Shown here piece by piece: positions 47,438 through 57,100 of a DNA stretch of 64,000 bases. Position 1 is the stretch's first letter. Every line of letters begins with the position of its first letter. The notes beneath the pieces were generated by a model. It searched no databases. It worked only from the letters and a program-made list of their open reading frames with translations, and was not told where the DNA came from. Both the position numbers and the translations under genes were made by a program. This stretch comes from Limnohabitans sp. Jir72 (GTDB taxonomy: Bacteria; Pseudomonadota; Gammaproteobacteria; Burkholderiales; Burkholderiaceae_C). Location: positions 186,001 to 250,000 of the forward strand of contig NZ_NESC01000003.1 of the NCBI RefSeq assembly GCF_003063575.1. The letters run 5' to 3'.

Positions 47438-48223
47438 ATGAACACCACCGCTGGCTTGCAAGCCGAAGACTTCGACACCCTGGACAACATCCTCGACGAC
47501 CTGCGCGAGCGTTTTGAAGAAACGCCGCAATGGGAGTTCTGCGAAGGCTTCATGGCCGCCATGGTGTGCAGCCGCCGCCCCATCCCAGAGAGCGAATGGC
47601 TGCCCATGCTGTTGGGCGTGGACGAAGGGACAGATGCAGGTGAGGACGGCGGCAGCTTTGCCGACGATGCACAGCGTGCGCAATTCCTGTCACTGTGGCA
47701 GCGCCGCTTTGACGAAATCAAGCTGTCGCTCGACACCCCGGTGGAAGCGCTGGACGACGACAAAGCCTACGCCCCCGAGGTGATGGACGTGCGCGGTGCG
47801 ATCGCCACACTGCCCGAAGAAGAACGCGCCGAAATCGACGACAACGAAATCCCCTCCTTCGCACAAGTCTGGGCGCTGGGCTTCATGTTCGCGGTCGAAA
47901 ACTGGGCCGACGAATGGGCCGCCCCCAAAGACAAAGAAGCCGCCAAGTGGCACGACCTGTCGCTCGAAGCCATCGTGGCCCTGACCGAAGACGATGCCGA
48001 CACGCCCACTTTGTCAGCCTTGTCCGAAGACGGCCCGCCCAGCGTGAGCGAGAACCGACTGAACGCCTACGGCGAAGCACTGTGGGCCGTGTACGACCTG
48101 CGCGAAATCTGGCGCAACATCGGCCCCCGCGTCGAACAAGTCATCAAGGCAGCCACCCCCGGTCGCAACGATCCTTGCTCGTGTGGCAGCGGCAAGAAAT
48201 ACAAGAAGTGCTGCGGGGCTTGA
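47438..48223 (+). CDS. UPF0149 (YecA-type) protein with SEC-C zinc motif
   Basis: 261 residues. Residues 1-190 form the helical UPF0149 domain ([31 protein letters not shown]). The C-terminus is a SEC-C motif, [19 protein letters not shown], the zinc site also found at the end of SecA. Such motifs bind zinc and often ribosomes or chaperones. A role near the ribosome or Sec system is possible but unproven. Last gene of the rpoN-rlmL-PIN run, convergent with the hydrolase. Confidence 0.88.
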   Translation: MNTTAGLQAEDFDTLDNILDDLRERFEETPQWEFCEGFMAAMVCSRRPIPESEWLPMLLGVDEGTDAGEDGGSFADDAQRAQFLSLWQRRFDEIKLSLDTPVEALDDDKAYAPEVMDVRGAIATLPEEERAEIDDNEIPSFAQVWALGFMFAVENWADEWAAPKDKEAAKWHDLSLEAIVALTEDDADTPTLSALSEDGPPSVSENRLNAYGEALWAVYDLREIWRNIGPRVEQVIKAATPGRNDPCSCGSGKKYKKCCGA

Positions 48224-48235
48224 GCGCCTGCTGAC

Positions 48236-49165
48236 TCAGTAGAAAAAACCAGTCAGTGCTTCGCTGGTCGCCTCGGGCAATTCTTCGGGAATGAAGTGGC
48301 CCGCAGGCATGGCCTGGCCCGAGACACGCCCTGCGCATTGGGCTTGCCAAAGCTCAAGCGGTTTGAAGAGGCGGTTGACCACCCCACGCTCACCCCAGAG
48401 CACCAAGGTGTCGCAGGCAATCTTGTGTCCTTGTGCACGGCTTTCGCGGTCGTGCTCCAGGTCAATGCCTGCGCTGGCACGGTAGTCTTCGCAGGCACTG
48501 TGGATGGCGGCAGGCTGGCCATTGGCATTGAGCGCAGGATGGCAGAAACAGCGTTCGTATTGGGCCAAGGCTTCGGGCTCGATGTAGCCCAGGCCTTGGC
48601 TGCCCCAGCCGCCCAGCTTGGCGTGCAGATATGACTGAGCGTTGCCTGCGATCATGAACTCGGGCAAAGGTGCGGGCTGGATCAGGTGAAACCAGTGGTA
48701 ATACGCTCGGGCGAAGTCCATGTCGGTGCGGGCGTACATATCGAGGGTGGGCGCAATGTCGATCACACACAGCTTTTTTACGCGCGCGGCATGGTCCAGC
48801 GCCAGCCGATGGGCCACACGGCCGCCACGGTCGTGGCCGCACAGATAAAAATCGTCCACGCCCAAAGCATCGAGCAAACCAATCACCTCTTGCGCCATGG
48901 CCCGCTTGCTGTAATGGGCATGCTCGGCATCGCCCACCGCGTGTGACGAGTCGCCGTAACCACGCAGGTCGGGCATGACCAGGCGGTAGCGCCCCCGCAG
49001 CAGCTGGGCCACGCGATGCCACATCACATGGGTTTGTGGAAAGCCATGCAGCAAGACCAGCACCGGCAGGTGCGCTTGCGCAGACCAGTCCGATGATTGC
49101 CGAAAGGCCACGGGCAAACCCTGAACGTTCAGACACTTGCGTTCAAATCCGTCAAACCAGGCCAT
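48236..49165 (-). CDS. Alpha/beta hydrolase, haloacetate dehalogenase-like
   Basis: 309 residues. The nucleophile motif is GHDRGGR with Asp at about residue 110, as in fluoroacetate/haloacetate dehalogenases. Also matching that family are HGFPQTHVMW (oxyanion hole), DLRGYGDS, RAYYHWFHLIQPAPLPE (the His-Trp halide pocket), DYRASAGIDLEHD and AGHFI with the catalytic His near 289. Such enzymes cleave C-Cl or C-F bonds of haloacetates. Natural substrates of this copy are unknown. It overlaps the binding-protein gene by one base (TGATG), so uptake and hydrolysis may be linked. Confidence 0.82.
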   Translation of the reverse strand: MAWFDGFERKCLNVQGLPVAFRQSSDWSAQAHLPVLVLLHGFPQTHVMWHRVAQLLRGRYRLVMPDLRGYGDSSHAVGDAEHAHYSKRAMAQEVIGLLDALGVDDFYLCGHDRGGRVAHRLALDHAARVKKLCVIDIAPTLDMYARTDMDFARAYYHWFHLIQPAPLPEFMIAGNAQSYLHAKLGGWGSQGLGYIEPEALAQYERCFCHPALNANGQPAAIHSACEDYRASAGIDLEHDRESRAQGHKIACDTLVLWGERGVVNRLFKPLELWQAQCAGRVSGQAMPAGHFIPEELPEATSEALTGFFY

Positions 49166-50163
49166 CAGTCCACCTTGGCACCTGAGGCCTTGACGACTTC
49201 GGCCCACTTTTTGTGTTCGCTGTCGATGAGGGCGGTGAATTGCGCGGGCGTGTTGCCGCTGGGAATGGCACCCAAGGTGGCCAAGCGCTCTTTCATGGCG
49301 GGTGTGGCCAGGGACTTGGCCACTTCTTGCTGGATGCGGCTGACCACATCGGGCGGTGTGCCTGCGGGTGCCAGCAGGCCAAACCAGCTGCTCGCTTCAA
49401 AGCCTTTGAGGCCCGCAGCTTCCTCAACCGTGGGCACATCGGGCAAAGCCGCCGAGCGCTGGGCGCTGGTCACAGCCAAGGCCTTGATCTTGCCGCCCTT
49501 GATGAGCTGCATGGCCGAGGGCAGGTTGTCGAACATCACGTCCATGTTGCCGGCAGCCAGGTCGAGCAAGGCCGGGCCCGAACCACGGTAGGGAATGTGC
49601 GCCATGAAGATGCCGGTCTTGCTTTTGAACAACTCGCCCGCCAGGTGTATGGAAGTGCCATTGCCGCTGGAAGCCATGTTGAGCTTGCCCGGATTGGCTT
49701 TGGCGTACTTGATGAAGTCGTTCACGTTGTTGATCTTGTTGGCCGCAGCTTTGTCCACGTTGACCACCATCACATTGGGCACACCGGCCACCAGGGTGAT
49801 GGGTGCAAAGTCCTTGAAGGGGTCATAGGGCAGCTTGGGGTACAGGGCCTTGTTGATGCCGTGCGTGCCCACGGTGCCCATGAGCAGGGTGTAGCCGTCA
49901 CCGGGCGACTTGGCCACGATTTCAGTGCCCAGGTTGCCGCCCGCGCCGCCTTTGTTTTCGACCACGAACTGCTGGCCAAATGCCTTGGACAACTCCGGTG
50001 CAACGGCTCGGGCCAGGATGTCGGTGGTGCCGCCGGGTGTGAAGGGCACCAAGATCTTGACGGGCTTGGTCGGCCAGGGGGTCTGGGCCCCAGCAGACAC
50101 GCCGATCAACGACAACGCCAAGGCGGCTGTGTTCCATAACATACGGCGAGTGAAAGGGGTCAT
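49165..50163 (-). CDS. Tripartite tricarboxylate transporter (Bug/TctC) binding protein
   Basis: 332 residues. Signal peptide cut after AGA, then [19 protein letters not shown], the standard Bug N-terminus, and later [22 protein letters not shown] with the ligand loops. Bug proteins bind carboxylates in the periplasm and are very numerous in Burkholderiales, usually without their own TctAB, as here. It is the first gene of a two-gene operon with the haloacetate dehalogenase-like gene, so a halogenated or short carboxylate is a reasonable guess for the ligand. Confidence 0.92.
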   Translation of the reverse strand: MTPFTRRMLWNTAALALSLIGVSAGAQTPWPTKPVKILVPFTPGGTTDILARAVAPELSKAFGQQFVVENKGGAGGNLGTEIVAKSPGDGYTLLMGTVGTHGINKALYPKLPYDPFKDFAPITLVAGVPNVMVVNVDKAAANKINNVNDFIKYAKANPGKLNMASSGNGTSIHLAGELFKSKTGIFMAHIPYRGSGPALLDLAAGNMDVMFDNLPSAMQLIKGGKIKALAVTSAQRSAALPDVPTVEEAAGLKGFEASSWFGLLAPAGTPPDVVSRIQQEVAKSLATPAMKERLATLGAIPSGNTPAQFTALIDSEHKKWAEVVKASGAKVD

Positions 50164-50350
50164 GTGCGTCTCCAACATCAGGGTTACCTGCCCATGATGC
50201 CATGCCAGGCCCAAAAAACTGTCACCGGTGCGATGGCCTTTCATCAGGGATTGCGAGCATGTTCTTCATCCAAAAATACTTCTTTTGTAAACCCTACAAT
50301 CGAATGCCATGAATCTTATGATGCCATCTCACGCAAGGGACACCTCCAGC

Positions 50351-51397
50351 ATGAACACCCTCTGTTCACCGTCTGATCTGGCGCTCTCTCTGATGGGCGA
50401 CATTCGGAATTTGATGCTCATCAGCCGAACTCACGCCAACTTGACGCAATTTTGCGAACGTATGGTGACGAGCATCCTGTCTATGGCACCAGAAACGGTG
50501 ATCAACGAGTACAACGGCCGCGATTTTTTGCCCATGATCGGCCGACTGAATCAGGAAGTCGCTGCCCGGCTGCATGCGCACGAGCAAGCAAGGACGTCAC
50601 CATCGGCGGTGCATATTTGGATCATCCACGATGCCGAGCGACTTTCGGCTGCGCAACAGTCGCTCATTTGTCGGCTCATGGAATCATTCCCGGCATTGCC
50701 TTTTCGGGTGATCTGGCTGAGCAGTCAGGCCCCTTCTGAATGGCAAAACCCTGATGGGTTTGATCGCATCGTCCTGGATCTGGACGCAGCAGTCCCCACG
50801 AACACCACACCACGGTCCGGCATGCCTTTTGACAAGCCGTTGAACATGGGCATCGCACTGGCGGGAACCGCGCTCTTGGGCTCATGGGTGTGGATGACTT
50901 CATTTGCCCCGTCCGCCGCCCCCACCCGCAACACCCCCAGTCCAGCAGCCAACGCGCCCGCACGAAATCAGGCCAGCGATGCCGCGACTTCCGTTGAAGT
51001 GAGCGCCCCTGTCAAAATAGCCGGACCATCGTCCGGGTCGACCCAAAACGAGCCGCGATCAACCTCCCAAGACGAGCTGCCGTTGCCTGCAATTGTCAGG
51101 GCAGGTGAACGCTGGCTCAAATCACTGCCTGCAGACAGTCATGTGGTTGAACACGGCGCGTTCAACACGCTGGAACAAGCCCAGAAGTTCCAGTCCAAAC
51201 ACAAAGAGCTCGACATGGCCCATGTCCTTGCAGTGCGCAAAACGCCAGAGGCTCTGAACTGGCAATACACCGTGGTCACCGGCCACTTCCGGTCCGAAGA
51301 TCGCGCCAAAAGGTATGTATCGCGCCTGGACTGGCGCGCGAGCACGCGCATCCGCAACACCGACAAACTCAAGCCCCTGGCGGTCTCGTCGCCCTGA
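50351..51397 (+). CDS. Membrane protein with SPOR-like C-terminus (DamX-like)
   Basis: 348 residues from ATG 50351, which has AAGGGA about ten bases upstream. Residues 1-165 look like a worn AAA domain: IHDAERLSAAQQSLICRLME resembles Walker B and neighbours, and no Walker A is visible. A membrane helix follows near 178-196 (MGIALAGTALLGSWVWMTSF), then a Ser/Pro/Ala-rich linker and a C-terminal domain of SPOR type (VVEHGAFNTLEQAQKF, YTVVTGHFRSEDRAKRYV). This layout resembles DamX of division sites. An upstream ATG at 50309 lies 8 bases after a TACAAT box (50295-50300) and is an alternative leaderless start. Confidence 0.6.
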   Translation: MNTLCSPSDLALSLMGDIRNLMLISRTHANLTQFCERMVTSILSMAPETVINEYNGRDFLPMIGRLNQEVAARLHAHEQARTSPSAVHIWIIHDAERLSAAQQSLICRLMESFPALPFRVIWLSSQAPSEWQNPDGFDRIVLDLDAAVPTNTTPRSGMPFDKPLNMGIALAGTALLGSWVWMTSFAPSAAPTRNTPSPAANAPARNQASDAATSVEVSAPVKIAGPSSGSTQNEPRSTSQDELPLPAIVRAGERWLKSLPADSHVVEHGAFNTLEQAQKFQSKHKELDMAHVLAVRKTPEALNWQYTVVTGHFRSEDRAKRYVSRLDWRASTRIRNTDKLKPLAVSSP

Positions 51398-51489
51398 ACG
51401 CATTCAGGCAAAATGGACCGGCGCTTCAGCAGCGCCATCCAATCAACCCGGGCCGGCCTCACACCGGGGCCTGACCTGAAGCTTTCAAC

Positions 51490-52284
51490 ATGCTGAAACT
51501 CGATTCACTGCCCACGCGCAGCCTGCGCCCCATCGGCGTTTTCACCGACATCGACGACACCCTGACCACCGAGGGCGCCATCACGCCCGATGCCCTGCAG
51601 GCCCTGGCCAATCTGAAAGCGGCAGGTCTTTGCGTGGTGCCGATCACTGGTCGGCCTGTGGGCTGGAGTGAGCCTTTTGTGAACCGCTGGCCCGTGGACG
51701 CCATCGTGGCCGAGAACGGCGCTGTGGGTTTGCTGCCCACCCCGGCGCATGGACTGCGCAAGATTTACCAGCAAAACGCCGCTACACGTGAGCGCAACTT
51801 TGCTCGCATGCAGGCTGTTGGCCAACGCGTGCTGCGCGAGGTGCCGGGCGCGCAACTGTCGCAAGACCATGCGGGCCGCGAAACCGACATCGCGATTGAC
51901 CACAGCGAGTTCACGCACTTGTCGTCTGAGGCCATCGATGCGGTGGTGCGCATCATGCAAAGCGAAGGCATGACGGCCACCGTGAGCAGCATCCACATCA
52001 ACGGCTGGTTTGGCGAACACAGCAAACTCTCGGGCGCGCGCTGGATCGTGCGCGCGCTGTGGGGCCGCGATCTGGACGCCGAGATCGGGCGCTGGGTTTA
52101 TGTGGGAGACTCGACCAACGATCAGGTGATGTTCGAGCGCTTCCCGCACAGTGTGGGCGTGGCCAACATCCGGCGCTTTGAAGCGCAACTCATACACCCT
52201 CCCCGCTACATCACACCCAGTGAACGTGGCGCGGGCTTTGCCGAATTGGCACAACACCTGCTGAACGGCATGGCACACACATGA
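51490..52284 (+). CDS. HAD-IIB family hydrolase (sugar phosphatase-like)
   Basis: 264 residues. Motif I is FTDIDDTLT (about 18-26) with both Asp residues, motif II ITGRP (about 55), motif IV region VYVGDSTNDQVMF (about 205). The cap position is that of subclass IIB (Cof, sucrose-phosphatase, mannosyl-3-phosphoglycerate phosphatase). Substrate not readable. Four-base overlap with the methyltransferase gene. Confidence 0.87.
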   Translation: MLKLDSLPTRSLRPIGVFTDIDDTLTTEGAITPDALQALANLKAAGLCVVPITGRPVGWSEPFVNRWPVDAIVAENGAVGLLPTPAHGLRKIYQQNAATRERNFARMQAVGQRVLREVPGAQLSQDHAGRETDIAIDHSEFTHLSSEAIDAVVRIMQSEGMTATVSSIHINGWFGEHSKLSGARWIVRALWGRDLDAEIGRWVYVGDSTNDQVMFERFPHSVGVANIRRFEAQLIHPPRYITPSERGAGFAELAQHLLNGMAHT

Positions 52285-53435
52285 ACATCCCCACCCTTTT
52301 GACCTGGTCTGAAAAAGACACCGAACGCTCGGCCCTGTGGCGCTCTGACCAAAACTTGCCCGCCCGCGTGGTGCTGGCCGACGACACCCTGACCGCCGAT
52401 GCGGCTTACCGCTTGGCCTGCGAGGGCACGGGCTTGCTGTGGCGCGGCGACTTTCACAACGCCCGCCAACTGCTGCAAGCGATGGCACGCCGCATCGACA
52501 AACCACAAAAGGTCAAGCGCAAAAAAGCCGATGCAACCGCGCCGGTGCCCGGTGCGGCCTTTCACACCCACCGCCAGGCGCAAGCCCAGCGCACGCGTGT
52601 GCTGAGCCAGATCCTGATCGAGCTGAACGGCGACTACGGCATCACGCTGCGCCGCGCCCCCGACGCCAAACAAGCTTGCACGCAAGCCTTTGGTGCGGCC
52701 GACGGACAGACTTCGGTGATCTCGCTGCGCGCCTTGCAAGGCGTGATCGGCGCTTTTGAATGGCGCAAGAACGGCGTCGAAGTGCCCGCATTGGGCGAAG
52801 ACCTGCGCATCCACCCGCATTACGGCGTGTTCTCGCCGGTGCGTGGCGAATATGTGGGCTTGGTGGCCAAGGCACCATTGCCTGCGGCCTTGAAAGAACA
52901 CTCGGTGGCTTTTGACATTGGTGTGGGCACCGGCGTGCTGTCGGCCGTGCTGGCACGGCGTGGTGCAAGCCAAGTGGTGGCCACCGACATGGCCGAGCGT
53001 GCACTGGTCTGCGCCCGCGACAACCTGCAACGTCTGGGCCTGCAAAACCAGGTGCAGCTGCTGCAAGCCGATTTGTTTCCGCCTGGCCAAGCCGCGCTGG
53101 TGGTGTGCAACCCGCCGTGGCTGCCCGCACGCCCTACATCGGTTCTGGAGCAAGCGGTGTATGACGAAGGCAGCCAGATGCTCAAAGGTTTTCTGGGTGG
53201 CTTGAAAGCGCACCTGTGCGAAGGCGGCGAAGGCTGGCTGATCCTGTCGGACCTGGCCGAACTCCTGGGCCTGCGCACCCGCGAGGCCTTGCTGGGCTGG
53301 ATTCAAGACGCCGGTCTGCAAGTGCTGGGCCGCACGGACGTGAAGCCGGTGCACGGCAAAGCCCAAGACGCCACCGACCCGCTGCATGCAGCGCGAGCGG
53401 CGGAGGTCACATCGCTGTGGCGTTTGGGTGTGTAA
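52281..53435 (+). CDS. SAM-dependent methyltransferase, HemK/RsmC-like
   Basis: 384 residues. The C-terminal Rossmann domain has FDIGVGTGVLSAVLA (about 211) and NPPWLPA (about 277), the N-P-P-[YFW] motif of enzymes that methylate an amide or exocyclic amine, as in PrmC or RsmC. Residues 1-190 form a separate N-terminal domain with a basic stretch (KPQKVKRKKAD). The target could be RNA or protein. The gene ends 13 bases before the first REP unit. Confidence 0.8.
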   Translation: MNIPTLLTWSEKDTERSALWRSDQNLPARVVLADDTLTADAAYRLACEGTGLLWRGDFHNARQLLQAMARRIDKPQKVKRKKADATAPVPGAAFHTHRQAQAQRTRVLSQILIELNGDYGITLRRAPDAKQACTQAFGAADGQTSVISLRALQGVIGAFEWRKNGVEVPALGEDLRIHPHYGVFSPVRGEYVGLVAKAPLPAALKEHSVAFDIGVGTGVLSAVLARRGASQVVATDMAERALVCARDNLQRLGLQNQVQLLQADLFPPGQAALVVCNPPWLPARPTSVLEQAVYDEGSQMLKGFLGGLKAHLCEGGEGWLILSDLAELLGLRTREALLGWIQDAGLQVLGRTDVKPVHGKAQDATDPLHAARAAEVTSLWRLGV

Positions 53436-53448
53436 TCGCCCAATGATT

Positions 53449-53562
53449 TGTGGGAGCCCCGCCCTCGGGGCGATGGCTTGAGGACTGCGAGCGCCCCATC
53501 GCGGCGGGGGCTCCGCTCCTACGGATGATTCTGTAGGAGCCCCGCCCTCGGGGCGATGGCTG
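53449..53562. repeat. REP units on the 3' side of the RAYT gene
   Basis: One composite unit of 73 bases (53449-53521) starts TGTGGGAGCCCCGCC and ends GGGGGCTCCGCTCCTAC, with internal palindromes (CCCCGCCCTCGGGG and CGCCCCATCGCGGCG). A second single unit at 53532-53562 starts TGTAGGAGCCCCGCC. The composite unit recurs at 54074-54146 with one base changed. The G-T-[AG]-G head next to a GC-rich stem is the REP form recognised by RAYT proteins. Confidence 0.9.
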
Positions 53563-53563
53563 G

Positions 53564-54007
53564 TCACAGCCAAATGGCATCCCAGTGCGGATATTCACCA
53601 ACACGCTTGACCAAGCCGGCCCGCACAGGATTGGAAACCACATAGCGGGCCACCGCTGGTAAATCCTCTTCTTTGCGGACGGCATGGTCATGAAAACCCT
53701 TCTGCCAAAAAGGTATGCCAAGTTGGCGCGCAGTGATGGATTTGACACTCCCCATGCATCGGGACAAGTCAATGCCCTCACCCAACTGCATGAGCCAATG
53801 CAGGTGGTCGGGCATGACCACAAAAGCCAATGTGTCCGCTTGCCGCAAAAGGGCTGCTTGCTGCAAACACCGGATCAGGCAACGGGCCGCCTGGAAGTCG
53901 ACAAAAACCGGCTGACGATCTGCAGTCACAGTGGTCAGCAGGTAAATTTGCCCCGCTTGCGTGTGGCGCCCCGTGCGCAAGCTGTGCGAGTGGGGTTGAT
54001 CCGCCAT
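53564..54007 (-). CDS. REP-associated tyrosine transposase (RAYT)
   Basis: 147 residues. The HUH motif is VVMPDHLHWL with His68 and His70. The catalytic tyrosine is Tyr122 in ARYVVSNPVRAGLV, and WQKGFHDHAVRKEED lies between them, all standard for RAYT/TnpA-REP. The enzyme cuts single-stranded REP DNA and is thought to spread REPs. Both sides carry REP units in opposite orientation (53532-53562 and 54031-54056 are the inner pair), the classic REP-RAYT-REP layout. All catalytic residues are present, so it may be active. Confidence 0.93.
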   Translation of the reverse strand: MADQPHSHSLRTGRHTQAGQIYLLTTVTADRQPVFVDFQAARCLIRCLQQAALLRQADTLAFVVMPDHLHWLMQLGEGIDLSRCMGSVKSITARQLGIPFWQKGFHDHAVRKEEDLPAVARYVVSNPVRAGLVKRVGEYPHWDAIWL

Positions 54008-54030
54008 CTTCGGGCCTCCTTACGGGAATT

Positions 54031-54148
54031 ATCGCGGCGAGGGCGCCGCTCCCACAAGAGGCGAAATGCCTTTTGTGGGAGCCCCGCCCTCGGGGCGATG
54101 GCTTGAGGACTGCGAGCGCCCCATCGCGGCGGGGGCGCCGCTCCTACA
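54031..54148. repeat. REP units on the 5' side of the RAYT gene, reaching into uvrA
   Basis: The inner unit 54031-54056 ends GCGCCGCTCCCACA, the inverse of the unit on the other side of the RAYT gene. The composite unit 54074-54146 is the near-identical partner of 53449-53521 (one difference, GCGCC for GCTCC, near its end). Its last bases CTCCTACA (54141-54148) contain the uvrA stop codon (CTA at 54144-54146 on the plus strand). Confidence 0.9.
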
Positions 54149-57100
54149 CGCGGGCGAGCACGGGGCCCAGGGCCTTGCCGGTGTGGGTGCCCAGGATGAC
54201 CAAGGCCTCGGGCGTGGTGGCGGCCACGATGCGGCCGCCTGCGTTGCCGCCTTCGGGGCCCAGGTCAATCACCCAATCGGCTTCGGCGATCACGTCCAGA
54301 TCGTGTTCGATCACGATCACGCTGTGGCCCGCGTTCACCAAACGGTGGAGCACACTGATGAGCTTGTCCACGTCGGCCATGTGCAGGCCCACGGTGGGTT
54401 CGTCCAGCACATAGAGCGTGTGCGGCACCTTGTTGCCGCGCTTGCCCACTTCGTCCCGCACCTTGGTGAGTTCGGTCACCAGCTTGATGCGCTGGGCCTC
54501 GCCACCGCTGAGCGTGGGTGAAGGCTGGCCCAGCGTGAGGTAGCCCAGGCCCACGTCTTTGAGCAACTGCAAAGGGTGCGCGATGCTGGGCATGGTGGCG
54601 AAGAATTCCACCGCTTCGTCCACTTCCATCTGCAGCACGTCGCCAATGCTTTTGCCACGCCAGGTGACGGCCAGGGTCTCGGGGCTGAAACGGGCGCCTC
54701 GGCAGGTTTCGCAGGGCACTTTCACATCGGGCAAAAAGCTCATCTCGATGGTGCGCAGGCCCTGCCCTTCGCAGCTGGGGCATCGGCCTTCGCCGGTGTT
54801 GAAGCTGAAGCGCCCTGCGGCGTAGCCTCGGGCTTTGGCCTCGAGTGTTTCGGCAAACAGTTTGCGGATGGTGTCCCAAAAGCCGATGTAGGTCGCGGGG
54901 CACGAGCGCGGCGTTTTGCCAATCGGGGTCTGATCCACTTCGAGCACGCGGTCAATCGTCTCAAAGCCTTGCACATCGGCGCAAGCGGACAAGGCCACAC
55001 GTTGGCCTGCGTCTTGCGCGGTGCGACCTGCGAAGGTGGAACGCTGGCTGACCAGCGCCTGCACGTTGGCCAGCAAGACGTCACGGGCCAGCGTGGACTT
55101 ACCGGAGCCACTGACGCCGGTGACGGCGACCAAGCGCTTGAGCGGCACTTGCACATCGACCTGGCGCAGGTTGTGCAGGTTGGCACCGGTCAGAGTGAGC
55201 CACTGGGGCGTGGGGTCTTCGGGCGTTGCATCCACGACGGGTGAGGCGGCTTTCTTTTTGCCCTTCACTTTGGCGGATGCCGTCGCAGTATCGACGGCGC
55301 TGGCGTTTGCGGCTTGAAAAGAATTGGGATCTGACCCCAATTGATTGGGCTCAGCACCCGCTGGTTCTGCGTGGGGCAATGGCGTGGGTGACGATTTTGG
55401 CGTACCCCCGCCGTATGAGGAGCCCACGGCATTGCCCCGCGCAGAAGCATCCACCACCGACCTGCGAGCTTGCATCGGATGCTTCATCGCGTGCAACAAG
55501 TAACGCCCGGTCTGCGAATCGGCAGCGGCGGTGATGTCAGCCACCGAACCTTCAGCCACCAGACGGCCACCGCGTTTGCCCGCACTCGGGCCGATATCGA
55601 TGATGTGGTCGGCGCGGCGGATGGTGTCCTCGTCGTGCTCCACCACCACCAAGGTGTTGCCTTTGTCGCCCAGCTTGTGCAGGGCATTGAGCAAGATCTG
55701 GTTGTCACGCGCATGCAGGCCAATGGTGGGCTCGTCCAGCACATAGCACACGCCTTGCAGGTTGCTGCCCAGTTGCGCGGCCAGACGGATGCGTTGCGCC
55801 TCACCACCGGACAAGGTAGGCGCCCCCCGGTCGAGCGTGAGGTAGCCCAGGCCCACTTCTTCCAAAAATTCCAAGCGGCTCTTGATTTCGGGCACCAGGT
55901 CGCGGGCGATGTCGGCATCGCGGCCCACGAGCTGCAATTGCTCAACCCACAGCCGCACATCGCTGACCGACAGGCTGGCGATGTCGGTGATGCGCCAGGC
56001 CTGGCCATTGGCCGCGCTCAAGCGCACAGCGCGGGCCGTGGCGTTCAGGCGCGTGCCTTCGCATGTGGGGCAGGCCACATCGGCCAGGTCTTCGATCTCG
56101 GGCTCGGCAAAGGTTTGTTCGCGGCCCTTTTCTTTGTCGTCGCGCACCGAGTCGTCGAACACTTTGCGCTCGTCCTTGCTGAGCTTGACACCCGTGCCCA
56201 CGCAGTCGGGGCACCAGCCGTGTTTGCTGTTGTACGAGAACAAGCGCGGGTCGAGTTCGGCATACGACGTGTCACACGCCGGGCAGGCGCGCAGCGTCGA
56301 GAACACGCGGTGCTGGCCGATGCGGGCAGTGGGCTCGCCATTGAACATGGCTTCGCGCAAGTCGCCCAAATCGCTCAGCACATGCATCACGCCCTTGCCA
56401 TGCTCGAGGGCCGTGGTCAACGCTTTGCGCAGCGCCGTTTCTTGCGAGGGCAACACATCCAGACTGGCCACCGGCAATTCGATGTTGTGCTCCTTGAAAC
56501 GGTCAATGCGCGGGAAGCCCGTGGTGGGTAAAAACTCGCCATCCACCCGCAGGTGTGTGTAGCCACGTGGGCGCGCCCAGTCGGCCAACTCGGTGTAAAC
56601 GCCCTTGCGGTTGACCACCAGCGGTGCCAGCAGCCCGATGTGCTGGCCCTTGAACTGGGTCATCAGCTGCGCGGCAATGCTGTCGGGCGTTTGCGGCTGC
56701 ACCGGCGTGTCGTCGTGCACGCAATGCTGGATGCCCAGCTTGACGTACAAGAGCCGCAAGAAGTGCCAAACCTCGGTGGTGGTGCCCACGGTGGATTTGC
56801 GGCCACCGCGCGAGAGGCGCTGCTCGATCGCCACGGTGGGCGGTATGCCGTACACCGCATCGACCTCGGGGCGGCCTGCGGGCTGCACGATACTGCGCGC
56901 GTAGGCGTTCAGGCTTTCCAAGTAGCGGCGCTGGCCTTCGTTGAACAGGATGTCAAACGCCAACGTGGATTTGCCCGAGCCGCTGACGCCAGTGACCACG
57001 TTGAATTGGCCGCGTGGGATGTTGACGCTCAGGTTTTTGAGGTTGTGCTCTTTGGCGTTGACGATCTGGATGTTGTTGTTCAACACAGGGGCACGCCGAG

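Noticed and set aside
53449..54148. CRISPR-like spaced repeats
   Set aside because: The repeats are palindromic REP units flanking a transposase, not regular repeats with unique spacers.
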